The position numbers were made by a program, and so were the translations under genes. Below the pieces are notes generated by a model. The model was not told where the DNA came from, searched no databases, and saw nothing but the letters and a program-made list of their open reading frames with translations. 64,000 nucleotides of DNA from CAWFPR01 sp963817635. Its GTDB lineage: Bacteria; Acidobacteriota; Vicinamibacteria; Vicinamibacterales; 2-12-FULL-66-21. The stretch lies in NCBI GenBank assembly GCA_963817635.1, contig CAWFPR010000005.1, forward strand, positions 186,001 through 250,000, written 5' to 3'. Shown here in pieces: positions 23,946 to 35,094 of this stretch; within the stretch, counting starts at the first letter, position 1, and each line of letters begins with the position of its first letter.

Positions 23946-26369
23946 GTGGCCGAACGCGACGTGACGTGGAAGCGGTGGCGCGAGGGCGAACGCGTATACG
24001 TTCGCGGCGTCGTCTGGACGATTGCGACGATCACGCCGCACGCCGATTGCGCGTCGCTCCGCGTGATCCCGGCGCGTGACGCCGGCCCCCCTCTCACGGT
24101 TCTCGTTCCGTTCGATCGACCGGCCCGCCTGGCCCATCCCGCCAGCCGGCGTCACATGCACCCGCGCCGGTGGCTGCACGCGATTCGCCGGATGGCGTGC
24201 CGCACGCGCGCCTTCGGCGCCATCGCTGATCCGGCGCCCGGCCTGCCCGACCTGTTGCCATATCAACTGGAGCCGGCACTCGCGGTCCTGCGCCATGGCG
24301 CAACCCGGGTGCTGATCGCTGACGCCGTCGGCCTTGGCAAGACGGTTCAATCCGGTTTTCTGCTCCACACCCTCGCGACCCGGAATCCAGCGCTCCGGGT
24401 GCTCGTCCTCGTCCCCGCGGGGCTCCGCGAGCAGTGGGCGCACGAACTGAGGATGCGGTTCGGCCTCGGAGCAACCGTTGGCGATGCGGGATGGCTCAGG
24501 ATGGCCACTCGAAACGTCCCGCCCGACATCGCGCCGTGGGCGCTGCCCGGCATCTTCATCGTGTCGTTCGACTTTCTCAAGCGGCCGGAGGTGCTCCGGC
24601 CCCTGGAAGATCTGACCTGGGACCTGCTGATCGTCGACGAAGCCCACAACGCGAGCGCGGGGTCGGCCCGGCGCTCGGCCGTCGACGCCGTCGCGGGCCG
24701 CGCCGCCCGCGTGCTGCTGCTGACAGCCACGCCGCATTCCGGTGACCCCGCGCAGTTCGAGGCGCTCTGCTCGATCGGGGCGGCATCTGCGTCCGAGCGG
24801 CTCCTCATCTTCCGGCGAACGCGTGGGGAAGTCGGGCTGGGAAACCGGCGGCGCTCCGTGCTGCTCCCCGTGACCCCGTCGGCGGCCGAGCGGATGGTGC
24901 ACCGGCTTCTCGATCGCTACACGGCCGCCGTCTGCCGCGCGGCTGCGCGGCAGGGCGACGGGCGTACCCGGCTGTTGGCCGTGTTGCTGAAGAAACGGGC
25001 GCTCTCGAGCGCCACGTCCCTCGCCGTTTCAGTTCGCCGCCGTCTCAGCCTTCTGGCGGGCGCTCCCCCGGCGGCGCAGCTCCCGCTCCCGCTCGGCGAG
25101 GAGGACGCGCTCGACGACGATGTCGAGGATGGCGTGCTGGCCGCGCCGGGGCTGCCGGACGCGGGGGCGGAGCGACGTCTGCTGACGAGTGTCGCGCGTG
25201 CGGCCGACGCCGCGGCGGCCGAATCGAAGCCGGCATTTCTCCTCCGGCTGCTGCGCCGGATGCGCGAGCCGGCGATCGTCTTCACGGAATACCGCGACAC
25301 GCTTGCACGGCTGCAGGCGATCCTGTCGGGCGCCGGCCACGACATCACCGTGCTCCATGGCGGGCAGCTCCCTGCCGAACGCGCCGCCGCGCAGCGGCGG
25401 TTCAACGACGCCGGCGGCGTGCTGCTGGCGACCGACGCGGCCTCCGAAGGGCTCAACCTGCACACCCGCTGCCGCGTGGTGATCCACTACGAGCTGCCGT
25501 GGACGCCGTCTCGGCTCGAGCAGCGGGCGGGCCGCGTCGATCGCATCGGCCAGCGGACCACCGTCCACGAGTTGCTCCTCGTCGCCGGCCACCCTGCCGA
25601 ACGACTCGTTCTGGCGCCTCTCGCGCGGCGCGCGGCCCGCGCGAGATCGGCGCTCGGCCCGAGCGGCGGAGTTGTGGACCGCCTGACAGAGTCGGCGGTC
25701 GCGGATGCGGTGCTCAACCACGGATTGCACGGATCACGCGGATCGGAGGACACATCACGGATCACACGGATCGCACACGGATCGCACCATGGATCGCGAC
25801 ATTTTGTCGATGCACCTCCAGGATCGAAATCAGTGGTGGCCGTGGTCGATCTTCGCGACGAGGCTGCCGCCGAGGCAGCCCGGCTGGGCGAAGAGCGCAC
25901 GTGGCGCGCAAGGTCAGGTGGTTCGCCAGCGCGAAGCGAGGCTGGTGTGCTGGTGACTCGCTTCCGGCGGCGGCCTGCTCCGCCTCCCGCGTCGATCTAC
26001 AGGCTCACGCTCGCGTCGACAGCCGGACGAATCGAGCATCTCGCTCTGTTCGCCGTCCGGAACGGCGACGGGCTGACCGAGGCGGAGATCCTCGCGCTGC
26101 TCGCGGAACACGTCGAATCCGTGGAGGCTCTTCACGCCGGAGTCGAGCGCGCCCTGCACGTCCGGGCGGTGGCCCTCCGCGGCCGGCTGACCTCGTCGTC
26201 GCTGGCCCTCGTCCAGGCTGGGCTGTTCGATCGGCGCGCGGTGCTCGCCCATCGCGAACGCGTGCGCGCTGCCGATCGTCTTGCGGAGCGCCTTGGAAGC
26301 GAAGACCCGCCGAACGGGACGTTCAACCTGATACCCACGGTGACGCTCGTGGCCCGGCTGCTCGACTGA
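23946..26369 (+). CDS. SNF2/DEAD-type helicase of a putative defence pair
   Basis: An 807-residue superfamily 2 ATPase. The motifs are I, IADAVGLGKTVQSGF (about 120-134); II, LLIVDEAHNAS; III, LLLTATPHSGD; IV-like VFTEYRDTL; V, LATDAASEGLNLH; and VI, QRAGRVDRIGQ. The N-terminal 60 residues look like a small beta domain (VYVRGVVWTIATI). Proteins like this translocate on duplex DNA and accompany DNA methyltransferases in defence systems such as DISARM. The stop overlaps the methyltransferase start (TGATG), so the two genes form a unit. A repetitive in-frame block lies at 25716-25806. GTG at 23946 is the first usable start. Confidence 0.85.
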   Translation: MAERDVTWKRWREGERVYVRGVVWTIATITPHADCASLRVIPARDAGPPLTVLVPFDRPARLAHPASRRHMHPRRWLHAIRRMACRTRAFGAIADPAPGLPDLLPYQLEPALAVLRHGATRVLIADAVGLGKTVQSGFLLHTLATRNPALRVLVLVPAGLREQWAHELRMRFGLGATVGDAGWLRMATRNVPPDIAPWALPGIFIVSFDFLKRPEVLRPLEDLTWDLLIVDEAHNASAGSARRSAVDAVAGRAARVLLLTATPHSGDPAQFEALCSIGAASASERLLIFRRTRGEVGLGNRRRSVLLPVTPSAAERMVHRLLDRYTAAVCRAAARQGDGRTRLLAVLLKKRALSSATSLAVSVRRRLSLLAGAPPAAQLPLPLGEEDALDDDVEDGVLAAPGLPDAGAERRLLTSVARAADAAAAESKPAFLLRLLRRMREPAIVFTEYRDTLARLQAILSGAGHDITVLHGGQLPAERAAAQRRFNDAGGVLLATDAASEGLNLHTRCRVVIHYELPWTPSRLEQRAGRVDRIGQRTTVHELLLVAGHPAERLVLAPLARRAARARSALGPSGGVVDRLTESAVADAVLNHGLHGSRGSEDTSRITRIAHGSHHGSRHFVDAPPGSKSVVAVVDLRDEAAAEAARLGEERTWRARSGGSPARSEAGVLVTRFRRRPAPPPASIYRLTLASTAGRIEHLALFAVRNGDGLTEAEILALLAEHVESVEALHAGVERALHVRAVALRGRLTSSSLALVQAGLFDRRAVLAHRERVRAADRLAERLGSEDPPNGTFNLIPTVTLVARLLD
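25716..25806 (+). repeat. ACGGATC-type repeat block inserted in frame in the helicase gene
   Basis: ACGGATC or close variants recur about seven times, beginning AACCACGGATTGCACGG. The block resembles the intergenic element at 44289-44316, which reads GATTACACGGATTACAC in its core. It encodes a low-complexity stretch (NHGLHGSRGSEDTSRIT) after helicase motif VI, and the frame is kept. Confidence 0.6.
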
Positions 26370-29300
26370 TGCGGATCGCTGCCTTGTCCGGGTCGCTGCT
26401 CTCGGCCGACGCGCTCGACCGGTTGACGCCCGGACTGCTCGGGGCCGACCTCGACAGGCCTGGCGCCGAGCGTGCCCGGCGGCGCGTGGCCGCGTGGCAC
26501 CGGCACACCCGCCTCCAGCTTGGTCCGGCGTCCGGGGCGCGGACCGTCTTCGATTGCGTCGCGGCGCCGCTCTTCCGGGATCTCGGCTTCGAAATCACCG
26601 TCGCGCCGACGTCGTCCGGCACGATCGTGCGCGGGTCGCTCGTCGCCTTCGGGCGAGGCGTGGCTTCGCTCATCGTCACGCCGTGGGGACAGGATCCCGC
26701 CACCGCCTGGCGCGACGCCGTGTTGCAGGGCATCGGCGACGGCCTGCGCTGGTGCGTCTGCGTCAGCGGACCGGCGCTCAGAATCGTCGATGCCGAACGC
26801 ACGTACGCGCGTCGCTTCGCGCAGTTCGATCTCGAGACCGCGGTTGACGACGACGAGTCGTTCGCCCTGCTGTGGGGGCTGCTGCGCCCGGAGGCATTCG
26901 GGAGCGCGCCGCCGCTCTTCGCCCGGGCGACCGCCTTGTCGGATCAGCACCGGGCCGGCGTTCGCGCCTCGCTGCAGCACGGGGTCCACCAGGCACTCAC
27001 GTCGCTGCTCGGCGCGTTCTCGACCGGTCACGGCGACTTCACGCCAGCGACGACCTCTTCGACGAATCACTCGTCGTCGTGTACCGCGTCCTGTTCCTCC
27101 TGTTCGCCGAGGCCAGGGGACTGGTCCCGCAGTGGCATCCGGTCTACCGGGACGGCTACACCATCGAGTCGCTGCGGCCGCTCGTCGAACGCGGCTCGCA
27201 CGCCCGCGGCCTGTGGGAATCGCTCCAGGCCATCGCGCGGCTCGCCCACCGCGGCTGCCGGGCCGGCTCCCTCCGCGTGCCCGCCTTCAACGGGCGCCTG
27301 TTCTCGCCGGCCCAGGCGCCCATGGCGGATACGGTCGCGCTCGACGATGGGCCGGTCCGGCAGGCCCTGCTCGCGTTGACGACCCGGCCGGGCCCCGTCG
27401 GGGCGGGAGCGCATTGCGTACGGCGACCTCGGCGTCGAGCAGCTCGGGGGTGTCTACGAACGCGTGCTCGACTTCGAACCGGTCGTCACGCGCGGAGCGG
27501 TGACCCTCCGGCGCGCGGAGCGGCGCAAGGCGACCGGGTCGTTCTATACGCCGCGCGCCCTCACGGAATTCGTCGTCCGCCGCACGCTGGCTCCGCTCGT
27601 GCGCGATGCGACTCCGGAAGCGATCCTCGCCCTGCGCGTGCTCGATCCGGCGATGGGAAGCGGCGCGTTCCTGGTGGCGGCGTGCCGGTACCTCGCCGCG
27701 GCGTACGAACGGGCACTGGTCAACGCGGGGAGCGCATCACGACGAGTGACATCACCGAGCCCGAACGGGCGGAGTTCCGGCGGACGATCGCCCAGCGGTG
27801 CCTCTTCGGCGTGGACGTCAATCCGATGGCCGTCCAGCTCGGCCGACTGTCGCTCTGGCTCGCAACGCTCGCGGCCGATCGGCCGCTGACCTTCCTCGAT
27901 CATCACCTGCGCGCCGGCAACAGCCTGGTGGGTGCGTCGCTCGCTGACGTCGCGCGGCCGCCGGGGCGGCCAGGCGCGCGACCAGGCGGGAACTGCCGCT
28001 GTTCGACGACCGCGATGCCGACCGGGCATTCGAGGCGGCCGTCGCCGGGCGACTCGCGATCGCGCTCGATCCAGGAGACACGATCGAGCAGGTGCGCGCC
28101 AAGGAACGGGCGCTCGCCGGGCTCGCGTCTCCCGCGGGTCCGCTCGCCTCCTGGCGGGAGGTCGCCGACCTGTGGTGCGCGGCGTGGTTCGGGCCGAACG
28201 CGCCGTTGCCTCCGGCCGTCTTCCATTCGCTCGTGGACGCCATCACGGGGAAGTCCGGCACGCTCCCGCACAGGACAGCCGCCGCGCTGCGGGAGCAGGC
28301 CCGGACCACGGCGGCCCGCGAGCGCTTCTTTCACTGGACGCTCGAGTTTCCCGAGATCTTCGTCGCCGGACGACGGCTCGCCGCTCTCCGCGCCGGGCTT
28401 CGACGCGGTGCTCGGCAATCCTCCGTGGGAGATGCTGCGCGGCGATCGCGGCGACCGGACCGCCAGGCGCGTCGCCAGCCTCGCATCGTCCCGCCTGACG
28501 GCGTTTGCCCGAGGCTCCGGCATCTACGCGCTGCAGGGCGGCGGCGGACACGCGAACCTGTACCAGCTCTTCTTCGAACGCGCGCTGTCGCTCGTGCGGC
28601 CGGGCGGGCGGCTCGGGATCGTGCTGCCCTCCGGGTTCGCGTCCGACCACGGATGCGCGGCGCTCCGGCGGCGCCTGCTCGACGCGACCCGGGTGGACAC
28701 GTTCACGTGCATCGAAAACCACGATGGCCTCTTCCCCATCCATCGCAGCCTGAAATTCCTGCTCATCGCCGCAACGCGCCAGCGCGGAGCCGCCACGCTG
28801 CCGTGCCGCTTCGGCGTGCGCGCGCCCGACGCGCTGGAGCGGCTTCCCGACGACGGGATCGACGCCGAGGCGGTCGTCGTCCCGCGGGCGCTGCTCTCAG
28901 CCGTGAGCGGCGAGGATCAGCTCGCCATCCCGGAGCTGCGAACCGCACGTGACGCCGACCTGCTCTCGGCCCTCGTCACGCGATGCCCGCCGCTCGGCGG
29001 ACAGGAGGGGTGGCACGTCAGATTCGGACGCGAGCTCAACGCGTCGGACGACAAGCCGCACTTCGTCGCTCCGGAGCGGCGGCGGCCCGGAGACCTGCCC
29101 GTGATTGAGGGCAAGCAGATTCAGCCCTTCACGATCAGCGTCGCGGCCGCGCGGCACTGGATCGGACACGCGCGGGCGGCCCGCCTGCTTCCCGGGCGCG
29201 CCTTCGACCGGCCGAGGCTCGCGTATCGTGACGTCGCGGCCGCCACGAACCGCGTCACCCTCATTGCCGCCGTCATCCCGGCCGGCGTCGTGACGACGCA

Positions 29301-29679
29301 CACGCTGTTCTGCCTGAAGGACGCGGTGGACGAAGACCTCCAGCAGTATCTCTGCGGCGTGCTCAACAGCTATGTGGCCAACTACCTGGTTCGGATGCGT
29401 GTGAGTACGCACGTTACGGTTGCGATTGTCGAGAGGCTGCCGGTGCCGGTACCGGAACGTGACTCGCGTGGCTTCCGCGTCGTCGGCGACCTGGCCAGGC
29501 GCCTTGCGCGGTCTCCGGGCGATCGCGAGGCGCGGGCCAGGCTCCAGGCAGTGGCGGCGCACCTTTACCGCGTGTCGCCGGAGGAGTTCGCCCACATTCT
29601 CTCGACGTTTCCGCTCGTGGCCGCCGACGAGCGCGCCGCGGCGCTGGCCGCGGTCACGGCTGGCGTCGATGCGATATAG
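26369..29679 (+). CDS. Eco57I-like N6-adenine DNA methyltransferase (about five frameshifts)
   Basis: A protein of about 1100 residues once the breaks near 27053, 27395, 27728, 27975 and 28353 are closed. The N-terminal 170 residues have the layout of a type IIG nuclease domain (TVFDCVAAPLFRDLGFEITV, ending LLWGLLRPEAF), but the E-x-K site appears replaced by SLIVTPWGQD, so cleavage activity is doubtful. Methyltransferase motif X/entry is KATGSFYTPRALTEFVV, motif I is DPAMGSGAFLVAACRY near 425, DVNPMAVQLGRLSLW follows, and motif IV is NPPWEM near 683. The rest resembles a target-recognition region (PVIEGKQIQPF). It is paired with the upstream helicase. I read it as an epigenetic or restriction-like defence system. 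Confidence 0.82.
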
Positions 29680-29695
29680 TCAGTGGCTCACGCGC

Positions 29696-31221
29696 ATGCC
29701 TGACTACGGGTTCGCCATCGACCTCAGGAAGTGTATCGGCTGCCATGCGTGCACGATCGCGTGCAAGGCCGAACACCAGATTCCCGTTGGCGTGAACCGG
29801 TGCTGGGTGAAGACGGTCGAGAAGGGCACCTTTCCCGACACGCAACGCTTCTTCTTCCCCGTGCTGTGCAACCAGTGCGAGGACGCGCCGTGCGTGCGCA
29901 TCTGCCCGACCAACGCACTCTACAGGCGGCGCGACGGGATTGTCGATCTGAACGGCCAGTCGTGCATCGGCTGTCGCGCCTGCATGGAAGCGTGCCCGTA
30001 CGACCAGTTGTTCATCGATCCGAACACCCATACGGCGGAGAAATGCAATTTCTGCGCGAACCGCGTGGAAAACCGGCTGCAGCCCGCCTGTGTGAGCGTG
30101 TGCCCGACCGAGTGCCGCGTCTTCGGCGACCTCGACGATCCGTCGAGCGAAGTCGCGCGCATCGTGCAGCGCGAGGCCTTCATGGTCCGGAAACCCGAGA
30201 AGGGCACCGGTCCGAAGGTGTTCTATCTCGGCGCGGAAGACAGCGTCATCCGGCCGGAGGCGTCGGTGCGCCCGCTGGTACTTCAAGGAGGGATCGGTCC
30301 ACCTGCGCCCCCTCGGCGCCCCGATGCCGGATCCCGCGAGACCGGGCGACCCCCGCGTCGACTACGACGTCCCGCACGGCAAGCCGTGGGGGATCGACAT
30401 GGTGCTGTACCTGTTCTTCAAGGCGATCGCCACCGGCGCGATGCTGGTCGCGGCGCTCCTGTGGAGCCTGGGCATAGACGGCCCGCTGTCGACCATCGCG
30501 GCTCCGGCGCTCTCGATCGTTTTCATCACGCTCACGGCCGTCGTGCTCGTCGTGGATCTGGAGCGCCCCGAGCGCTTCTACTACATCCTGACGCGGTCGA
30601 ACTTCCGATCCTGGATGGTGTGGGGCGCCTACCTCATGTCGGCCCATGGCGCCGCGAGCACGTTGTGGCTCGCGGCGGGCTGGTTCGGCTCGACCGCCGT
30701 CCTCGACTGGCTCGCTCTTCCGGCTGCGGCCATTGCCGTGCTGGCGACGTCGTATACCGGGTTCCTGTTCGCGCAAGGGCTGGCCCGCGACCTCTGGCAG
30801 GGGCCGATGGCCGCGATCGACCTCGTCGTGCAATCCGTGGCGGCCGGGTCCGCCACCGTACTGATCGCCGCCGTGATGATCGGCGGCAGCGCGGCCGAGC
30901 GCGCGGCCCGCGCTGTGCTGGATGCTGGCCGGGGCGGTCGGCGTCCATCTCGTGCTGCTCGGGTTCGAACACCTGCTGTCACCGAGTCCGACACGGCATC
31001 ACGAACTGGCGACGGCGACGATTCTCAGCGGCGCCTATCGGTCGCTGTTCTGGGGCGTCGCGATCTTCGCCGGCGGACTCGTCCCGCTCGCACTGCTCCT
31101 CACGCCGGGCGGCAGGTCCAGCGCGGCGGCCACCTGCGCCGCGTCGATCCTGGCGCTGGCAGGCGGCGGCGCCTGGGAATACATCTGGGTCGAAGCCGGG
31201 CAGTCGGTTCCGCTGAGCTGA
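29696..31221 (+). CDS. Ferredoxin-NrfD fusion, electron-transfer and membrane subunit (two frameshifts)
   Basis: About 507 residues in one reading after closing breaks near 30271 and 30915. Residues 1-190 carry four 4Fe-4S motifs of the DmsB/PsrB type: CIGCHACTIACKAEH, CNQCEDAPCVRICP, CIGCRACMEACPYDQ and CNFCANRVENRLQPACVSVCP in pieces. Residues about 240-505 are NrfD/PsrC-like with eight or so membrane helices (KAIATGAMLVAALLW; RFYYILTRSNFRSWMVWGAY). Fusion of these two subunits replaces the usual separate genes. The partner is the molybdopterin enzyme 36 nt downstream. It would pass electrons between quinone and that enzyme. Confidence 0.85.
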
Positions 31222-31257
31222 CGCTCAGCGGATGGGAAAGGAAATGGAAAATGGGAA

Positions 31258-33955
31258 ATGGCTGAGTTCCGCACGCATCCGGATCCGTCCGAGTGGGACA
31301 ACTACGTCGACTACGAGTCGACCAGCTGGCCGAAGAAGGACCGGCGCCGCTACTGGATCATTCCGAGCATCTGTTTCAACTGCGAGTCGGCCTGCGGCAT
31401 CCTTGCCTACGTCGACCAGGAAACGCTCGCCGTCCGGAAGATCGAGGGCAACCCCGTGCATCCGGGAAGTCGCGGCCGCACCTGCGCGAAGGGGGTCGTG
31501 ACGCCCAACCAGCTCGACGATCCCGACCGCATCCTCTACCCGATGCGCCGGGTCGGCGAGCGCGGCGAGGGGCGCTGGCAGCAGGTGTCGTGGAACGAGG
31601 CGCTGGAGGACATCGGCGGGCGCATTCGCAAGGCGCTGGTCGAAGGGCGGCAGCGGGAACTGATGTACCACGTCGGCCGGCCCGGAGAGGACGGCTACGC
31701 CAACCGCGTGTTGCAGGCCTGGGGCATCGACGGGCACAACAGCCACACGAACGTGTGCTCCTCGTCGGCGCGGCTGGGGCATTTCCTCTGGTGCGGATCG
31801 GATCGCCCGTCGCCCGACTACGCCAACGCGCAGACCATCCTGCTGCTCTCGTCGCATCTCGAGACCGGGCACTACTTCAACCCGCACGCCCAGCGGATCA
31901 TGGAGTCGAAGGCCGGCGGCGGCACGCTCATCGTGATGGATCCGCGGCTGTCGAACACCTCCGCGAAGGCGGACCTGTGGCTCCCGGCGTATTCAGGCAC
32001 CGAAGGGGCGGTGCTGCTGGCGATTGCGCGCATCCTGCTCGAGGAAGAGCTCTACAACCGCGAGTTCGTGCGCAAGTGGGTCAACTGGCGGGCGTACCTC
32101 GAAGCCGAGCGGCCGGATCTCCCCCTCACCTTCGACGCCTTCATCGGCGCGCTGAAGCACGAGTACGAGCGGTTCACGCCGGCCTTCGCGGAGGCCGAGA
32201 CGGGCGTGGCGGCCGCGTCCATCATCGCGGCCGCGCGGGCGATCGGCCGCGCCGGGACCCGCTTCGCCACGCACAACTGGCGCGCGGCGGCGTCGGGCAA
32301 CCTCTGGGGCTGGCAGATCACGCGCTGCCTCTACCTGCTCGTCGTGCTGACGGGATCGCTGGGGACGGTCGGCGGCGTGAACCTGCACGGCACGAACAAG
32401 TTCGTGCCGAAGCATCCCAATCCGCCGCCGCCGCCCGCCTACTGGAACGAGCTGCTGTTTCCGCGGGAATTTCCGCTCGCCTTTCACGAGATGAGCTTCC
32501 TGCTGCCGCATTTCCTGAAGGAAGGACGCGGGAAACTCGACGTGTACTTCACGCGCGTGCACAACCCGCTCTGGACAAATCCCGACGGGTTCTCCTGGAT
32601 GGAAGCGCTCCTGGACCGGGAGAAGATCGGGCTGCACGTCGCGCTCACGCCGACCTGGAACGAAACGGCGTGGTTTGCCGACTACGTGCTCCCGATGGGC
32701 CTCGGAACCGAGCGCCACGACACCATGAGCCAGGAGACCCACGCCGGACAGTGGCTGGGTTTCCGCCAGCCGGTGCTGCGCGTCGCCCGCGAGAAGCGCG
32801 GCGAGCATGTCGGCGCCACCTACGAGGCCAACCCGGGCGAGGTCTGGGAGGAAGACGAGTTCTGGATCGCGCTCAGCTGGAAGATCGATCCCGATGGCTC
32901 CCTCGGGCATCCGGCAGTACTTCGAGTCGCCGTATCGACCGGGCGAGCAGATGAAGGTGGACGAATACTACCGGTGGATGTTCGAGAACTCCGTGCCGGG
33001 CCTGCCGGAGGCGGCCGCTCGCGAACAGCTGACGCCGCTGGCCTACATGCGGAAGTACGGCGTGTTCCAGGTTGCCGAGAAGACCTACAGCCGCGCCCAC
33101 GAGATGCCCGCGGCGCCGGATGCGCCAGGCGTCGAGGTGGACGGCGTCCGGGTGCAGGGTTTCAACACGCCGTCGCGCCTGCTCGAGTTCTATTCTCCGA
33201 CCTTGAAGGATTGGGGCTGGGCCGAGCACACGATTCCTCACTACGTGCCCGGCCACGTCTACTGGCGCGACCTCGAACGCGCCAAGGGTGAATTCGATCT
33301 CCTCCCCAACTTCCGGCTGCCCACCCTCGTGCACACGCGCTCGCCGGTCAAGTGGCTGTACGAGATCTCGCACAACAACCCGCTGTGGATCGCGACCGGC
33401 GATGCGAAGGGGCTCGGCATCGAGACGGGCGATCTCGTGAAGGTCCGCACGCGCATCGGCTACTTCGTCACGCGCGCGTGGGTCACCGAGGGCATCCGGC
33501 CGGGGGTGCTGGGCATGTCGCATCACCTGGGCCGCTGGCGCCTCAGCGAAGCCGAGGGAGGGCCGCGTGCCGCTTCATCGCTGGTGCGGATTCAGCGCGA
33601 GCCGGGCGGGCGCTACGTCATGAAACAGGTGCACGGCGTCCAGCCTTTCGAGAGTGCCGACCCCGACACGGGGCGAATCTGGTGGAGCGAAGTGGGCGTG
33701 CACCAGAACCTCACCTTCCCGGTACAGCCCGACCCGGTGAGCGGCATGCACTGCTGGCACCAGCGGGTCCGCCTCGAGAAGGCGGGCGCCGACGACAGCT
33801 ACGGCGACATCGTCGTCGATACCGAAGAGGCGCATCGGGCCTACAAGGAGTGGATGCAGAAGACCCGTCCGGCCCCGGGGCCCGACGGGTTGCGGCGGCC
33901 GCTGTGGTTCGATCGGCCGCTGCGTCCCGTGGCGGAAGCGTATAAAGTGCCTTGA
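31258..33955 (+). CDS. Molybdopterin oxidoreductase, catalytic subunit (one frameshift near 32905)
   Basis: About 898 residues of the complex iron-sulfur molybdoenzyme family. The N-terminal 4Fe-4S site is SICFNCESACGI ... TCAKG. The molybdopterin-binding part includes NSHTNVCSSSARLGHFLWCG, where the Cys is the likely Mo ligand, LIVMDPRLSNTSAKADLWLP, and WNETAWFADYVLPMGLGTE. The C-terminal molydop-binding domain includes GIETGDLVKVRTRIG and GMSHHLGRWR. There is no Tat signal at the start (MAEFRTHPDPSEW), so it may face the cytoplasm. The extra base lies 10 nt before a GTAC. The substrate is unknown; the family includes polysulfide, thiosulfate, tetrathionate and arsenate enzymes. Confidence 0.87.
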
Positions 33956-33956
33956 G

Positions 33957-35094
33957 ATGAGCGCTGGCAACCCGCGACGGGCCGTACCTCGGGATCTGGG
34001 CCATGGTGGCCGTGTACGCCGCCGCGCAGGGCACCATCTGGGCGCTGAACCAGGGCGTGCCCCGCCGGCCGGGCGTGCTGGTCCAGGTTGCCGGGGCGTG
34101 GGCGATCGTGCTGATCCTGGCGGTCATCAGCACGAGACTGATCGGCCGACTGTCGAAGACGCTCTCCGAGCAGCAGCAGCAGCATCAGGTGACGGTGGAC
34201 GAGGTGGAGCAGCTGCAGATCAGCAATGCCATGCTCCAGATCATCGCGCACTCGGTGGACGTGCCGCTCGCCTTCCAGGCGCTCGCGCGTCGCATCGCGC
34301 GGCTCATCCCGTGCGATCGCGTCGGCCTGGCGCTGCTGTCCGAGGACGGTACGGAATTCCAGACCTACACGGCCCGCGTGCACGACGACGAGCATCGCAA
34401 CCGGCCGCGCCCCGAGATCGTGTTCAAGGCCGAGCGGACCGCGATCGGCAGCGTCGTCAGGTCGCGCGAACCGTTCCTGATCAGCGACACGCGCGACGAC
34501 GCCCAGGACTTTCTCGACATCAACGTCCTGCTGACGGCCGGGTTCCGCTCGGCGCTCCTCGTGCCGCTCGTCGCCAAGGGGCGGGCCGTGGGCACTCTCA
34601 ACGTCGTCGCGCGCCCGCGCAATGCCTTTCACCAGCGGCACGTCGATACGCTGCTGCCGATTGCGGAGATGCTCGCGGTCGCCTACGTGGCGCAGCAGCT
34701 GCAGGTGGCGCTCGGGAAGTACCGGCTGATGGAGGCGACGTCGGAGCTGACGCTGTCGGTCGCGGCCGAGATCAACAGCGCGCTCCAGGCGATCATCGGG
34801 CACTGCGCCCTGCTCGAGCGCGGGTATCCTGACACCGAGCTTCACCGCGATCTGGCGACGGTCGTCCGGCAGGCCGAGCGCATCGCGTCGCTGCTCGACA
34901 AGATGCGCGCCGCCGCGCACAGCCGTCTGCAGGAGGTGGCCGAGACGGTCAACCAGGGCGGCATCCCGACGAGCCCGGACGAACGGGGAGGCGGTGAAGA
35001 GCCGTGGGTAGGCGCGGCGCTACCGGCCCCTGAGCGCGAGGAACACCGACGTCGCGAGCACGGCCAGCACGACGATGGTCGTGGTGACGAATAA
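33957..35094 (+). CDS. Membrane GAF protein with degenerate histidine-kinase domain (one frameshift near 33984)
   Basis: About 378 residues. Two N-terminal membrane helices (YLGIWAMVAVYAAAQGTIW and VAGAWAIVLILAVISTRLI) are joined in one frame if one base at the GTAC near 33984 is removed. A short coiled coil (LSEQQQQHQVTVDEVEQLQ) leads to a GAF domain at about 95-245. A HisKA-like helix pair follows, SVAAEINSALQAIIGHCALL, in which the usual H of HEINNPL is A, and no ATPase domain follows. The tail is charged and low-complexity. It probably acts as a non-enzymatic sensor or dimerisation partner. It starts 1 nt after the molybdoenzyme stop, so it may report redox state to that operon. Confidence 0.7.

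Noticed and set aside
21687..24902. A 1071-codon open frame on the minus strand
   Set aside because: It is the complement of the 45-bp repeat coiled-coil gene and the helicase. Its Gly/Phe-rich repeats are the antisense of Ala/Glu/Arg codons.
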